In this document: positions 11,142-22,756 of the stretch, in pieces
Position numbering within the stretch: position 1 is the first letter of the stretch
Layout of the letters: the number at the start of each line of letters is the position of its first letter
DNA from: Falciphora oryzae
Lineage: Eukaryota > Ascomycota > Sordariomycetes > Magnaporthales > Magnaporthaceae
Assembly (NCBI GenBank): GCA_000733355.1
Contig: JNVV01000003.1
Location: forward strand, 1,382,505 to 1,446,504
Direction: 5' to 3'
DNA: 64,000 nt
The notes under the pieces: model-generated
The model's database searches: none
Told to the model about the DNA's origin: nothing
Seen by the model: the letters and a program-made list of their open reading frames with translations, nothing else
Program-made: the position numbers and the translations under genes

Positions 11142-13048
11142 AACGTTGCGCTAGCGCCAGGCCCGAGCAGCTGAAAGGAGAGGATCGCCACGCCACCGAT
11201 AAGATCGCCCCTAGAATGGGAGAAGCTAAGCGCGGGTGCGCTAGACGAAGTCGGGAAATCGAGTCGCCAGAAGCTATCGCGCAAGACTGGCCGGGTCAGT
11301 GCGACCTCGGCAAGCGAAAAAGTGGCGTTTGGTCCCCAATAGTATACGGAGATGGAAGTCACCCGCTGGGGCATTGTATGCTTTGCGGTGTAGCGAACTC
11401 GTTTTCCCCAGCGGATTGCAGCTGGAGAAGCCCCTCGAGATTGCGAGTATCCGACCCGAGGAGCGGATGCAAGAGAAGGGCAAAGAAGAGCGCGAGGGGA
11501 AATCAAGACCCCACGGGACGACGCCCGGTCAACGAGAGAAGAAAAACAGCCCGGACTCGGCGCAGGTACATACGCGCTAGCTGACAGGGGCGCCACGTGT
11601 TGGCCGACTCACACCACCTGAGTGCAATTGCCCGACTGGGAGCTGGGCGCCAGCCCTTCACTCCTCTCCAGCGTCCCATCGATTTGGGCACTTGGCAACC
11701 CATATTTCGTAGCGCAACGGTATCAGACGACCATGTCGCGACAGAAACCCTGGCTAGCCGCGAGCGCTTGCCGGGCGGTCTGGGGGTGATGGGGAGGAGG
11801 GAGGAGGGCCCTAAAACGTACCGAACCAAGTTTCGGCCGCCGGTTCGTCGTCAATCGTGCCCGAACCTGACTCTGGGGGCGACAGGAACGGGGTGTCATC
11901 GATATGCGAACCACGCAACGACAACAAACAATCAGTGGGCGACCCATGTCCGGAGCCACCGCTGGTGAGGTTCCGGCGTTACCTTGTTATCGCCCCAAAC
12001 GTGCGGTTCAGCCTGCTGCATATTTTTGTTCTTGCTCGTTCTCCCGCATAAGCGTCAAACGTGGTTCCTGTCCGGTGCTTCCGAAAGACGCGCGCTTAAA
12101 AAAAGAAAAGAAAAGCCAGAGTGTGGACAGTGCATGCATGTGGCGCCTGAAAAGCAAACATGGATTTATCCCATCCATGAAGGGCGATGTCCACAAACGG
12201 CGGGGCCGCTTGAATTTCGGATCCCGTTTAGGCAAGTCTGCGTGAAGACTGACGACTGGGCGAGGAAAACCGACCCTGGTGGGATGGAAAATGGACGCTT
12301 CTGGATGGCAAAAAGAGAGCAGCAGACGAAAGCGTCCACGTGCGGTTCCTGAAGAGACCATCCGATGGAACCCCCTCGCAGCGCAGGGTAGATTAACAAG
12401 GCTAAGCGTTGTCGAATTCTCACGGCGGTAAAGTCAAAGAAGACGATGGTGATGAGAGGTCCCCTGCTTCTCTGCAGGGCTCTGCCGTCGAGCGGGCAGC
12501 TAAACCTTGGCAGCTGTGGACCGTTGTTGGCTCGCCTCGACACTTGTGGACTCCTCCCCCGGCCTCGTGGGTACCATCCCTCATGCCCAGGGTGGCAGCC
12601 GGCGGAGTACTGGTCCCAAAGCGTGAGGATCCGGCGAGTCAGCTATATCCCTTTGCGACGCCTGGCTCCTCGGCGCACAGGGCTCGCGGGTTTTTGCCTC
12701 GACTCTGTGCGGCCTGGGGCATGCTCGTCGCTGGGGCGGTGGTCGCGAGCTGGGGAGCTCTAGCTTATCTTCACCGTCTAACGATGCTACGTATATTGGA
12801 CATACGTTCCATCCTTAAAAGCTTCTCAACGTCCCTGCTGGTCAGTTCCGCCGTTTTGTTTTATACCGCTCTGCCTCTCTCAGCGCTCGCGTCCGTTCGT
12901 TTTTCCCGCGGTTCCGACCCCGCCCCTCACTCCTTATACCCCGTCCCTCCCGGCGATGGCTGCTTGACCGGCAAGCACATACGTCGATATCCTCACCTCA
13001 CAACGACGACAATCCGCCTGGAGCAGGAGCCTGGAACAAGCCGCAAAG
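11142..13048. other. intergenic region between the retrotransposon and the rhodopsin-like gene
   Basis: About 1.9 kb with no supported gene. The longest open frame (12409-13086, plus) has no domain and is out of frame with the next gene. The stretch just before 13049 probably holds the promoter and leader of the rhodopsin-like gene. I see no repeat or RNA gene. Confidence 0.4.
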
Positions 13049-14889
13049 ATGGCCAAGGGAGTCTCGACTATGCGCGCGGGCGATGACTGGGGTCCGTCGC
13101 TGATCGCAGTCACGGTGACGATGCTGGTGCTGAGCATCATCGCCGTCTCCGCCCGCATCTACACCTCGCTCGTCCTCATCAAGCGCTTCGTGACTGAGGA
13201 TGCCCTGGCTATCCTGACAACCGTACGTGTCCCCACGGCATCCATAGGGGATACAGAAACACGGAGACCAAGTTCACCTAGGCTAATCAGCTTCATCGAC
13301 ACAGATTGTATACTTTGTCTTCACCCTCTTCTGCTGCCTTGGTGTCCATTGGGGGCTCGGCAAGAAGACGACGGACGTGCCGAGGAGCCAGCACCACAAG
13401 GCGTTGCTCTACAAGTATCTCGGCATGGCGGCCTACGTCGCCGTCTCTGGGCTCATTAAGTTCGTCGTCGGCATCTACCTGATCCGGCTGTTCAAAAACT
13501 CGCGCCAGAAGTGGCAGACGTACTTCCTGATGGTGCTGCTCGTCCTGGTCGGGCTCTCCAACACACTCTACTTCTTCATCTCGGTGTTCCAGTGCCAGCC
13601 CGTGTGGCGGTACTGGCACCAGAAGGACGAGGACTTCAATGGCGAAGGGCAGTGCTTCAAGCCTCCCGTGGCCCTCGGCGTCACCTACACCGTAAACCTC
13701 ATCAACATTGTGACCGATCTGGCTCTGGCCCTGATGCCAATTTCGCTGGTCTGGAAATCGAAACTCGATCGCCGGACCAAGATTTCGGTGGTGGCGATTC
13801 TCGCTGTCGGCTCAGCGTAAGTTTTTTTTTTTTTTTTTTTGCTTCGAGAACCCCTCGGGTCCCCGAATCACAATCTTGTCCATCGACTGGACCCGTGATC
13901 TTCTGGAAGCTCACATTTGCTTTTTTCTCCGACCGTGTAGATCCTCCTTGGCAACCATCATCCGAGTTCCGTACCTGTACCAGCTTCTGGACAACCCCGA
14001 GTACCTGGCCAACTTTGTCGAGCTCGCCAACTGGTCAGCCGTCGAGATCGGTCTGGCCATCGTCGCCTCGTCGGCCGCCACTCTCCGCCCCCTGTTCCGC
14101 AAGTTCAAGCTCCTCTCGACCGTGGCTCGCAGCCGCAACCAGTACGGCACAGGCTATGGCCACGGCAGCCGAAGCCGCAAGTCGACCTTCCACTCGCGCA
14201 GCCGGAGCTTCGGGTTCCTCAAGAGCGACAACAAGGACATGCCCACGGGCACCGGCACCATGTTCAGCGTGAACGACGTCAAGGGCCCCATCACGGTCGA
14301 CACCTCCATCACCATCGACGTCGAGAAGTGCGCGGCTCCCGACGGCGGCCGGACAGTCGCTTGGCGCGACGCTGCTGCCACGTCTCCCATCCAGCCCGAG
14401 CCCAACCGCGAGCGCGACGGCAGCCAGGACCGCCTCGCCGGCAGCTGGCGGACGGAGCGCCAGGGATCGTGGGAGGTCGTGGATATCGAAGGCGGGCGGG
14501 GCAACGGCAACGGCAACAACAACAGAAGCAGCAGCAGGCCGACGCAACAGGAGGACAATGCTCCCAGGGGGCGCCCAGAGGCCCCGCGTCTCTACGCTCC
14601 GCCACGGCCCCTCTACGAAGGCGGAAGGGCGCAGAGGGTGAGGTCCCTGCCTGTCCTCCCCCGCTATGCGTCGTCGACGGAGCTGCCGCACATCATCTCG
14701 CCGTCGGCGACAACACCGGTGACGCCAGCACTACCGCCGCCGTCGCCGTACCCGCTATCGCCAGCATCATCGTCATTATCATCGCCGGCATCGCCCTTGC
14801 CTGGGACTGCGCTGTCGACGGACCTTCCCCCACCACCACCACCAGTGCACCCTGCTTCGCGCCCTCGGGCCGACACACCTTTCATATAG
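13049..14889 (+). CDS. rhodopsin-domain (Pth11/SAT4-like) seven-helix membrane protein
   Basis: Three exons (13049-13222, 13305-13816, 13941-14889) give 544 residues. The N-terminal half carries about seven hydrophobic helices, with the family features W..S...V....L, the QCxPVxxYW block (FQCQPVWRYW), a conserved Cys after GEGQ, and the N..TD..L...P segment before a cytoplasmic loop. This is the fungal rhodopsin domain found in Pth11-like receptors. There is no N-terminal CFEM domain. The C-terminal half is a long hydrophilic tail rich in Ser, Arg, Asn and Pro, ending in a polyproline run, and is likely cytoplasmic and regulated. The second intron contains a run of about 20 T. A second ATG at 13070 is an alternative start. 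Ligand and signalling role are unknown. Confidence 0.85.
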
Positions 14890-15741
14890 GGAGGGATAGG
14901 GCTCATTTCTTTCTCTTCTTCGGTGGCGGCGCCCATCTTGATGACGTTTCTTCTACATTTGGCTTCGTAATTTTCTTGTGTCGGTTTCATTTCATGTCAT
15001 GTATTATTTATCCACGGTTTTGCCATACGCATTTCCATGATGAGCGATCCTGCATTCTTTTTTTATTTTTTCTATGTCGCTAAAAGCTACCCATGCTAAT
15101 TGTCTCCTGTACAAAAGACCCCGTTTGGCTGCAGTACATGAACTCAATTGATTGTGTCATGACCCTGTCTGCCCGAATGACGTTTGCTGCAGCCCTGGAT
15201 CTTTGACAGGCAGGAGAAAGCATGGTGATTGACTCTTTCGATCGATTCGAAGGGCCTTTTGCCCCTGTCTAGCGCTGGTTCCTAATACTCCTTCCCAACA
15301 CAGCCAAAAAATAGCGCCAAGGTTCCGTCGCATCGCCGGGTACGGCCTGGGCTTCCCGATCTTGGTGCGAACCTTTTTTCTCCCTTTCATGGTGTTCTTT
15401 TCCGAGCTATTTTCTTTCCCTCCCGTCTCCTATTTTCGTTAGCTCAAGACCGGGATCTCGCCTTCCGCGCGTCCGGTAAATCGTCCAAGCATCATGCTGT
15501 TTTCAGGGCTCCCCACAGCAATCTGCCAATGGCTTGTCTGCCACTCGTCTGTCACCTGTCACGGTCTAAATCACGCCGAGAACACCAACGCAAGAGGACC
15601 GGGAGCTGTCATATCTTGTCATACCTATAGCCGACGCCGCCAAGGGCGGCTCTGCGGGCAAGAAGGGCCGCAGAAAATGTTATCACAACACACATGGCTA
15701 CCAGCAACAGCCGCGGGTATTTTCCATGCACGTTGTTGTTG

Positions 15742-15770
15742 GTGTGTGTGTGTGTGTGTGTGTGTGTGTG
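15742..15770. repeat. (GT)n microsatellite
   Basis: About 14 uninterrupted GT units. This is Z-DNA-prone simple sequence and probably variable in length between strains. Confidence 0.95.
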
Positions 15771-15802
15771 ACATGTGTGCGTGAGTGGGTTGGCGGGGAG
15801 CA

Positions 15803-15863
15803 CAAGACCCAAGACCCAAGACCCAAGACCCAAGACCCAAGACCAGGGCCCAGGGCCCAGGGC
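15803..15863. repeat. heptamer tandem array (CAAGACC)6 grading into GGGCCCA units
   Basis: Six copies of CAAGACC (15803-15844) are followed by two and a half copies of a related GGGCCCA heptamer (to about 15863). Both have a period of seven, so the second block probably derives from the first. Confidence 0.9.
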
Positions 15864-17325
15864 AAAGGTCCGCCGTACGCGCAGTACGCGACAAGCGCTC
15901 GCTGCTGCCCAGCCCTTGCAAATCCTGCTAACAGCCAACCGCGCTAGCGGCTTCTTGGTAGGTGGTACTGGATGCTACAGAGCGAAAGCTACGGAGGGAC
16001 GATATTATGTTTCTGCTAAGGTAATGTTTGGTTGTAGTCTGTCGAGAGGTGGTTAACCTAAAAGGTAAATAAATTGCTGGGCTCTCTCGCGTGGGTGGCA
16101 GCTCGCTCGGACCGCTCCTTGTTTCTTGGGCGAGGAATGTGGAAAGACGAGGTGTCCCGATTAGGGAATTGGCCTCGCACACACGGCACACAGGCGCACG
16201 CGCGGCTCTCCCTTGACTGAGGACAGGCACGCTGAGACAGGAGCGTCGCTCTGTGCCTGAGTGGGTGGGCCGCTGCATGCAGCCCCGGCAGATATGATAT
16301 GAGCCCTGGCCGTGGCAGCAGTCGAGTGGCGCTCCACCCCTCACCCCTTCGCTGGGGCCCAGCTCCCATCTCCTGCAAGGGCCGGCCTTCGTCCACATGC
16401 ATCCCTGCCCACGTGCACCCACCCTGGACCGCTACCGAAATCGAACATCGGCCTGCCATCGGTGGCTCAAATCTGCGCCCGCCCGATAGACTCGAGCACA
16501 CCCATGGAGTGGGACCCCTGCCCGCGAACCCTGATTCAGGGGCGTGGAGATGACCGTTGACAGGCGAGGGTCCAGGACGCCTGCTGAGCGAATGTGAGGG
16601 CCAGAACTCCTCGTATACGGAGCATAGGGTCCATCAAATGTGGAAAGTCATTGGAAGCCCGCACAAAGTGGATAGCCGTGCTCATCCAGGCACGCCAGGA
16701 ACCCGAGCAGGTTGCAACCTCAAAGTCCCCGAGGCGACGCAGGCTAATCAAACTCGCCACGCCGATACCGCCCTTCTCGTCCGCAGCCCACCTCGCGAGC
16801 GTCGCCGGCGAGGGCTGCGGCCACCCCCACAACCCGGACGTGCCCAGCCTACCCAGGCCGCTCTATGCAAAACCGTGAATTGCCAATTATACACTGGCGA
16901 GGGGGTTCCAAGACAACAACGGCAGCGACATGGATGGCGATGCCTGCCGGCGCATGGCCAACTGCGGGGGATGATGAAATGCTGCGCCCAAGCGGTGATG
17001 GCGGTGGGCCGGGGACTGGGGAGCTGCACCTTGGCCCTCAGTGCTGGTGCGAGGCAGCTCGTCCGGCTGCGGCTAGAGTCCGCGCGTCCGGCGGGACGCC
17101 GTCTTCTTTTTATGTCGCAGTTCGCCCCCCTCGAGAAGGCTCGACTTTGGATACCACTCTCGCGGTACTCGAAGACCTTCCTTCTGCAGTCCCCCTTGCG
17201 GTCGTTCCATTCTTTTTTGCCTCCGCCCGTCTGCGTCTCTCTCTCCACCCTCGCCGGTAACCCGTCTCTCCGAATCTCCACTCGCTCGACTCGAGAGACC
17301 AAGAGAACCACCCGCAAAGCTCAAG

Positions 17326-18445
17326 ATGCGTTCCTCATTCATCGGTAGCATCCTCGCCGGCCTGGCGCTCCCCCGGGGGCTGCTGGCCGCGCCGCCCCTG
17401 GCCGAGAACCAGATCTTCGGCGCCGAGAAGCAGGCGCTTGTGGCGAGGCAGGAGGCCACGGCGACGCAGCAGGACCTGGACAGCATCAAGTACTTTGTCC
17501 AGTTCGCTGCCGCCGCCTACTGCAACAACAGGGCCGACCAGGTCGGCAGCAAGGTGACCTGCTCGCAGAACGCCTGCGACCAGGTCCAGCGGAACGATGT
17601 CATCAACTTTGCCCACCTCGAGTATGCTCCATGATGCCTCTATCTATCGTGTTGACAAACGAGGGGCTTTGCCGGCTGACCATGGCTCAAACCTACTTAC
17701 CAGCACTGACATCAACGCCAACATGGACGGCGCTGTCTTCGTCGACCGCACCAACCGGCTGATCGTCATCACCTACATGGGCTCCAAGTCGGCGACGTCG
17801 TACCTGATCGAGTAAGTTTGTTACCTCTTTTTGTCGTTATCTATCATCTGGGCACGGCCGGCTAACGAAACCCCCTCTATTAGCCTGGACTTCACCGTCT
17901 CGTCCATCCCGGACCTGTGCCAGGACTGCAAGATCAGCTACGGCCTGAACCTGGTCTGGGTCCAGAGCCAGAACTCGGCCGTCAACGCCATCAACGCCGC
18001 CCGGCAGCAGTACCCGGGCTACCGCGTCGTCGCGGCCGGCCACAGCGGCGGCGGCGGCCTGGCGTCCATCGCGGCCTCGTACCTGCGCGGCCGCCACGGC
18101 ATCCCGCTGGACCTCTACACCTACGGCTCGCCCCGCGTCGGCAACGAGGCCTGGGCCCAGTACGTGACGGACCAGGCGCCCAACATGGGCCGCAACTACC
18201 GCGTCACGCACTACAACGACCCCGTGGCCGCCGTCCCCCCTTCGTGGATCGACCGCATGTCCCACATCAGCCCCGAGTACTGGCTCCGCCGCAAGGACGC
18301 CAACTCGTACGACTACCCGCTCAGCGAGCTCCTCGTCTGCCAGGGCATCCGCACCGACGGCTGCAGGGCGAGCACCGGCACCACCCTGAGCACCAAGGCC
18401 CACAGCTACTACTTCCAGCGGGTCAGCGGCTGCTACAACAAATAA
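17326..18445 (+). CDS. secreted class 3 triacylglycerol lipase
   Basis: Three exons (17326-17621, 17704-17811, 17884-18445) give 321 residues. The N-terminus is a signal peptide (MRSSFIGSILAGLALPRGLLAAP), followed by a short pro-segment ending near VARQ. The alpha/beta-hydrolase triad of filamentous-fungal class 3 lipases is visible: Ser189 in the nucleophile elbow GHSGG, Asp247 in YNDPVAAVPP and His308 in TKAHSYYF. The elbow has Gly where many relatives have Leu after the Ser. The conserved YGSPRVGN segment is also present. It should hydrolyse ester bonds of acylglycerols or related lipids outside the cell. Cysteines in CQDCK, CQG and GC suggest disulphides. Alternative: feruloyl-esterase-like activity, since the families share this fold. 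Confidence 0.92.
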
Positions 18446-18958
18446 GCACGGAAACGAAACTGGTGACAGCAGAGAGATGGTGGCTGGAGAGGGTGGCTCT
18501 TGTTGCCTTCTCCATCTAGGTATTGAAAGGGGCAAGCAGCCGCTGGGAAGACAAACTGCATTTCCAGCGGAGCCAGCTGATCCAGCTCCCGACTTTCTCG
18601 TCTCACGTCGAGAAAGCCACAGCCAGCTCCAGCATCCACCATTTCCCTCCTGTTTCCCTTAGTCCCTCATGTGGGCTTGTCAAAACACCTGTACCAGTCT
18701 CCTTCTGTTTCTTGTAAATAATAATTGTCTGCATCAGAGGCCTGCGGATCCGCATCAACCAACGGTACACATGGCTGCGATCTACGCGCCGTGTGTATGG
18801 CCTCGTTAATCAATCACAACCAATCACCCGATGAACCCAGTGAATCAAGCGTATTGTAATTTGCGTCGAGGCGCGTCAAGCTTTTGTATTTTTGGATTTA
18901 ACTACACTGACAACACTGATGAACCATATCCCCGCCCAGCCTCAGATGTGCTGTGGGA
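18446..18958. other. intergenic region between convergent genes
   Basis: The 3' ends of the lipase (plus) and the FAD oxidoreductase (minus) face each other here. Only untranslated sequence is expected. No repeat or RNA gene is seen. Confidence 0.5.
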
Positions 18959-20624
18959 TCAGGCGGCATTCTTGCCGCCGGCCCAGAAGGTTCCGTAGAA
19001 GGCCTCGAGCGGGCTCTCCTTGCTCAGCATGCGCTTCTCGGACGTCTCGAACAGCTTGGGGATGCCCGTGTCGGCGAACGAGGCGCCGCCCAGCATCATG
19101 TCGGCCAGGCCCTTGCTCGAGAGGAGGATCTGCGGCATGCCGTGGCCCGTGAAGCCGGCGATGATGTACTGGCCGGGCTTGTTGGGGACCTGGCCGACGT
19201 GCGGCATCCAGTCGGCACTGTAGCCCATGACTAGAGAGTGGGAGGAGAGGGTTGGGAGTGTCAGCTTAGCGTATCTAGGTACTGACAAGCGCATATATAA
19301 GTAAATGATTGACACCGGTTGACGGATACTAACCTCCAGTCCAGACGCGGTCGGTCGTGGCGCCGCTGTCCTCCCAGCCGCGGAAGTGGCGCTGCATGTA
19401 GCCGTCAAAGTAGTCCTTTCCGAGCTCGATGAGCTGGTCGTCGCGGTAGTTGCCGAACCAGCAGTCCTTGTCGTGCCAGAAGCGCTGGCCGCCGCCGCCG
19501 ACGACGATGCTGCCGTCCGGGCGCGGGATCAGGTAGTCGTAGTTGCGCTCGTCGAACCGGACGGCCATGGTGTTGACCAGGAGCGGGCTGGCGGTTCCCT
19601 TGGGGGTGGTGATGCGGCTGCACAGGCCGCGGACGGGGGTGATGCGGCCCTTGTACTCGGGCAGGATCTCGCCCGTGTACGCGTTGGAGGCGTAGACGAC
19701 CCTGCGCGCCCGGACGTCGCCGCGCGAGGTCTGGACGGTCCACATGCCGAACTTGTCGGTCGTCTTGGAGACGGACAGGACGGGCGTGTTGGTCTGCACG
19801 TTGATCTTGTCGCCGTGCTTGTCGATGACGCGCTGGAGCAGGCCCTGGACGAGCTTGAGCGGCCAGACGTGGGCGGCGGTGAAGTTGAAGGCGCACTGGG
19901 CGCCCTTGAATCCGGAGATCTGGTATTGTGTAAGAATTATTCCAGTATTAGTTAATTGCTTTGTACTATATCAAACCTAAGAACATGTTTAACTTACCCG
20001 CTCGGCATCCTTCTTGCCGACAAAGGCAACGTCGCGCATGTTGACGACACCGGCATCGACCAGCTCGCGATACGCGGCCTCGGTCTTGGCGGCGTGGGCG
20101 GCGTCGAGAAAGACATCGACGGCGCGGGTGATGTGGAAGTCGCAGTCGATGCCCTCCTTCTCGACGAGCTCCTTGATGGCGTACACGTGGGCGACCTCGA
20201 AGGCGCCCAGCTCGGCCGCAGCCTCCATGCCGTAGGCCTTGGCGTACTTGGCGAGGCCGTAGTACCTGAGGCTGGGTTAGCAGTCTGATCGGACAAAGGT
20301 GAAAGGAAGAAAATAAGAGAGACAGGGAAGAAAAAAAAAAACTTACATCTCAGGCTTGATATGACCACCATTTCGGCCAGTGGCGCCGGAGCTGATCTGG
20401 CGCGCCTCGAGGAGGACGACGTTGTCAGGGGCCATGGCATGGTTCAGCAGGTGGTAGGCTGTAGAGACACCGGCATAGCCGCCGCCGATGATGACCACGT
20501 CGGTCGTGACGGGCTGGGCCTTGGTGGTGCGCAGGTCATCAAGGGTCTGCGGCTCTGCGTTCCAGAAAGAGGGCAGCGGATTGGCCACGGGCTCAAGGCG
20601 CGGGGCCGTCGAATCGTTGCTCAT
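18959..20624 (-). CDS. FAD-dependent oxidoreductase, DAO superfamily (amine-oxidase/PuuB-like)
   Basis: Four exons on the minus strand (20624-20347, 20265-19998, 19919-19334, 19230-18959) give 467 residues. A dinucleotide-binding GxGxxG motif (VVIIGGGYAGVSTAYHLL, about residues 43-60) is followed by SSGATGRNGGHI, the FAD-contact block of the D-amino-acid oxidase/gamma-glutamylputrescine oxidase group. The C-terminal G(F)TGHGM block closes the FAD site. It probably oxidises a secondary amine, polyamine derivative or amino acid, releasing H2O2. There is no signal peptide. The gene lies on the same strand as the HAD gene and the GABA transaminase, which fits an amine-to-GABA route, but the substrate is an inference. 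Its upstream region carries a 470-bp inverted-repeat element. Confidence 0.88.
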
Positions 20625-21306
20625 GTTGACTGTCTTTCAGCGAGAATATGTAGCTAGAAGGACGTGATATCTCTTGTTGGGATGCAAGACATATGCTCTC
20701 TGGAGACGCGTGATAAGCGGCTCTGTGTGGTACAAAGATGCGTGGAGGAGCAAGTGATCCCGAAGTGACGAAGTGGGACCAGATGAGGTTGAGGGGAAAG
20801 ATAGGAAAGCCATACGGGTTCCCAACTTTTGTTTTGAACAGACTTGGCACTTGTTTTTCTTTTGGGAAATAAGTGCGCCAGCTGGCTGCCCGCCGGTAGC
20901 TGTGCAAGCCATGTGCAGGGGGGCGGCGGTGGTGGTATATAGACACCGGGCAATCGCCAGTGTCGGCTTTGGTTTGCGCCCGTGTCGTTGCGCGTCTCCT
21001 ACCGTGGCTGTTATCTGCGACATGTCTCCAAGGGCTGGCGGACGTGGTCCGCCTCCGCACCGTCCCGACTGTACCTCCAGCGCCGAAACGCCGAAACCGG
21101 CTGGGGCTCCACCCACCCAGGCGACCCCGCTCAGGGCGGGAGGCTGGGATCAATGCTGATATGAGATGGTTTTTCCCCTCTACAGACGAGAACCCCGCCT
21201 GTCAACTCAAGGTTCCGCGGGGAATTTGCGCCAGGTCTGGAGGATTCGGGCTACTAATGGGGCAGATGGTTTGATGAATATCGGCCTTGCCAAGCATTAC
21301 TAGAGG
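20625..21306 (-). promoter_or_regulatory. upstream region of the FAD oxidoreductase
   Basis: A TATATA stretch at 20936-20941, about 310 bp before the start on the minus strand, is a possible core promoter element. No gene is supported. The inverted-repeat element begins at 21309, so the transposon may have displaced upstream control sites. Confidence 0.35.
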
Positions 21307-21308
21307 TA

Positions 21309-21778
21309 CTTGTGCGGACTAAAAGCGTCTCGCACGAATCGGCCCTCTGGGGATAAAGTGCGGCGGGGCAATCTGTCGTTTTCGGGGCAATCTGTCGTTT
21401 TTTTGGGACATTTTTTCCCATACAAAATTAGCCGTGCATCAATGTACCCTCGCTTTAGCGCGCAACCCGCCCAACCAAATCTACCTCATCACGAATAGCA
21501 GCAATTAATTCACTAAAGCACAGCTAACGAAATAACACGGTTTGCGCAAGCACGCCGGCTTGTGAATGCGTGCCTGGCTTTGGTTGTGCTTTAGACAGAG
21601 CTCGCTGCCCGCGGATGGGCGTGGCACGTGCTGATGCGAGGGAACATTGAATCACTGCTAATTTGTATGGGGAAGTATGTCCCAAAAAAACGACAAGTTG
21701 CCCCGAAAACGACAGGTCGCCCCGCCGCACTAATCCCCAGAGGGCCGATTCGTGCGAGACGCTTTTAGTCCGCACAAG
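21309..21778. mobile_element. non-autonomous TIR element (MITE-like), TA-flanked
   Basis: A 470-bp unit with inverted arms of about 150 bp (21309-21459 and 21630-21778) that match closely from CTTGTGCGGACTAAAAGC inward. It is bounded on both sides by TA (21307-21308 and 21779-21780), the target used by Tc1/mariner-Fot1 type transposases. Each arm carries two tandem copies of an 18-20 bp unit (GGGGCAATCTGTCGTTTT and variants), which could be transposase-binding subterminal repeats. The central part has no transposase frame. It lies between the divergent flanks of the HAD gene 3' end and the FAD oxidoreductase promoter. Confidence 0.85.
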
Positions 21779-21940
21779 TATAGGGATATCGTAAGCCCGA
21801 AGAGAGGCAGATGTGTGTTTTGCTGTGTAGACTGGGGAACAACATGAACCGCACGGGCGGATGGAAACTCCGTGCTTGGTAACACCAGGCAATGGGTTGT
21901 AAACAAGCAATACCGACATTCCTATCTAATGTACATGCCT

Positions 21941-22756
21941 CTACTGCGCACTCTTCTTGGACTGCTCAATGAGTTTGCGGGCCAACTCGGGGAAGTTGTC
22001 CGTCATCACGTCCATCTCTCCAAAAATATCGACGCATGGCTCCTTCTCCATGATGCTGCAGTATGCGCCCTTGAATCTATTGGCCCAAGCAACAAGCCAG
22101 TCACCGTGATTAGTATCTGTGTCTGTGTATCGAAAAAAGGCCAATACAGACTGGACTTACCCCATGGACTTGGCAGCCGACACATCCCACATGTGCGCCG
22201 CCGCGAACCACGCCTCCTCCCCGGCGAACCCGTCCAGCATGTGCCTGTACGCCTCGGGCGCGGGCTTTCCGATCTTGAGCTGGTCGCAGGACCTAAAGTT
22301 CTCGAGCGGCATGTCGATGCCGTTGCGGACAAAGTAGCCCCTGACGCGGTCGACCTCGCCCGTCGTGAAGGCCCAGACCGTGAAGCCCGCCTCGCGCAGC
22401 AGCGAGAAGCACTCAGCGACGCCGGGTCTGGCCTCGAGCTCGAGGTATTTCGCGAGCACAAAGTCCAGGTCGGCCTCGGTCGCGAAGGAGCGCGGGTCCC
22501 CGATGCCCGAGAACCACAGGATCCGATAGAAGAGCGACCGGAACACGTCGTTGAAGCGCCGATACCGGCCAGACATGCTGAGGTACGTGTACTCGCGCTC
22601 GGCCGCCTCGAGCCACGCGTAGCCCAGCAGCTTGGGCTTGACCCCTTCGGCGCGGAGCTTGTCGCCCAGCCGGGCGTCCAGCGCCTCGAACAGGCCGTCG
22701 TACGACATGCAGGTGCCGACGACGTCGAAGACGACGTGCTTGCGCGGGGAAGACAT
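21941..22756 (-). CDS. HAD-superfamily hydrolase (haloacid dehalogenase type II-like)
   Basis: Two exons (22756-22161, 22076-21941) give 243 residues. HAD motif I is FDVVGT with nucleophile Asp11. There is no second Asp two residues later, which argues against a standard phosphatase and resembles the L-2-haloacid dehalogenase/acetate-type subgroup. Motif II is the Thr in FTTGE, motif III the Lys in KIGKPAPE, and motif IV is a degenerate HMWDVSAAKSMG. A helical cap lies between motifs I and II. The protein is probably a soluble cytosolic hydrolase. It is co-oriented with the FAD oxidoreductase and GABA transaminase on either side, but its substrate is unknown. Confidence 0.82.

Larger units (their letters stand above)
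14890..17325. other. long intergenic region with simple repeats
   Basis: About 2.4 kb with no supported gene. Open frames on both strands are GC shadows without domains. It contains a GT microsatellite and a heptamer tandem array (listed separately). The last few hundred bases should hold the lipase promoter and pyrimidine-rich leader (ctctctctcc near 17240). Confidence 0.4.

Noticed and set aside
12409..13086. Plus-strand open frame of 225 codons before the rhodopsin-like gene
   Set aside because: It is out of frame with the membrane protein, has no recognisable domain, and overlaps the supported start region.
15742..15863. CRISPR-like or interstitial telomere array
   Set aside because: The units are plain tandem heptamers and dinucleotides without spacers and do not match TTAGGG.
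16557..17348. Plus-strand open frame of 263 codons ending inside the lipase gene
   Set aside because: Overlaps the lipase start in another frame; composition and lack of motifs mark it as chance.
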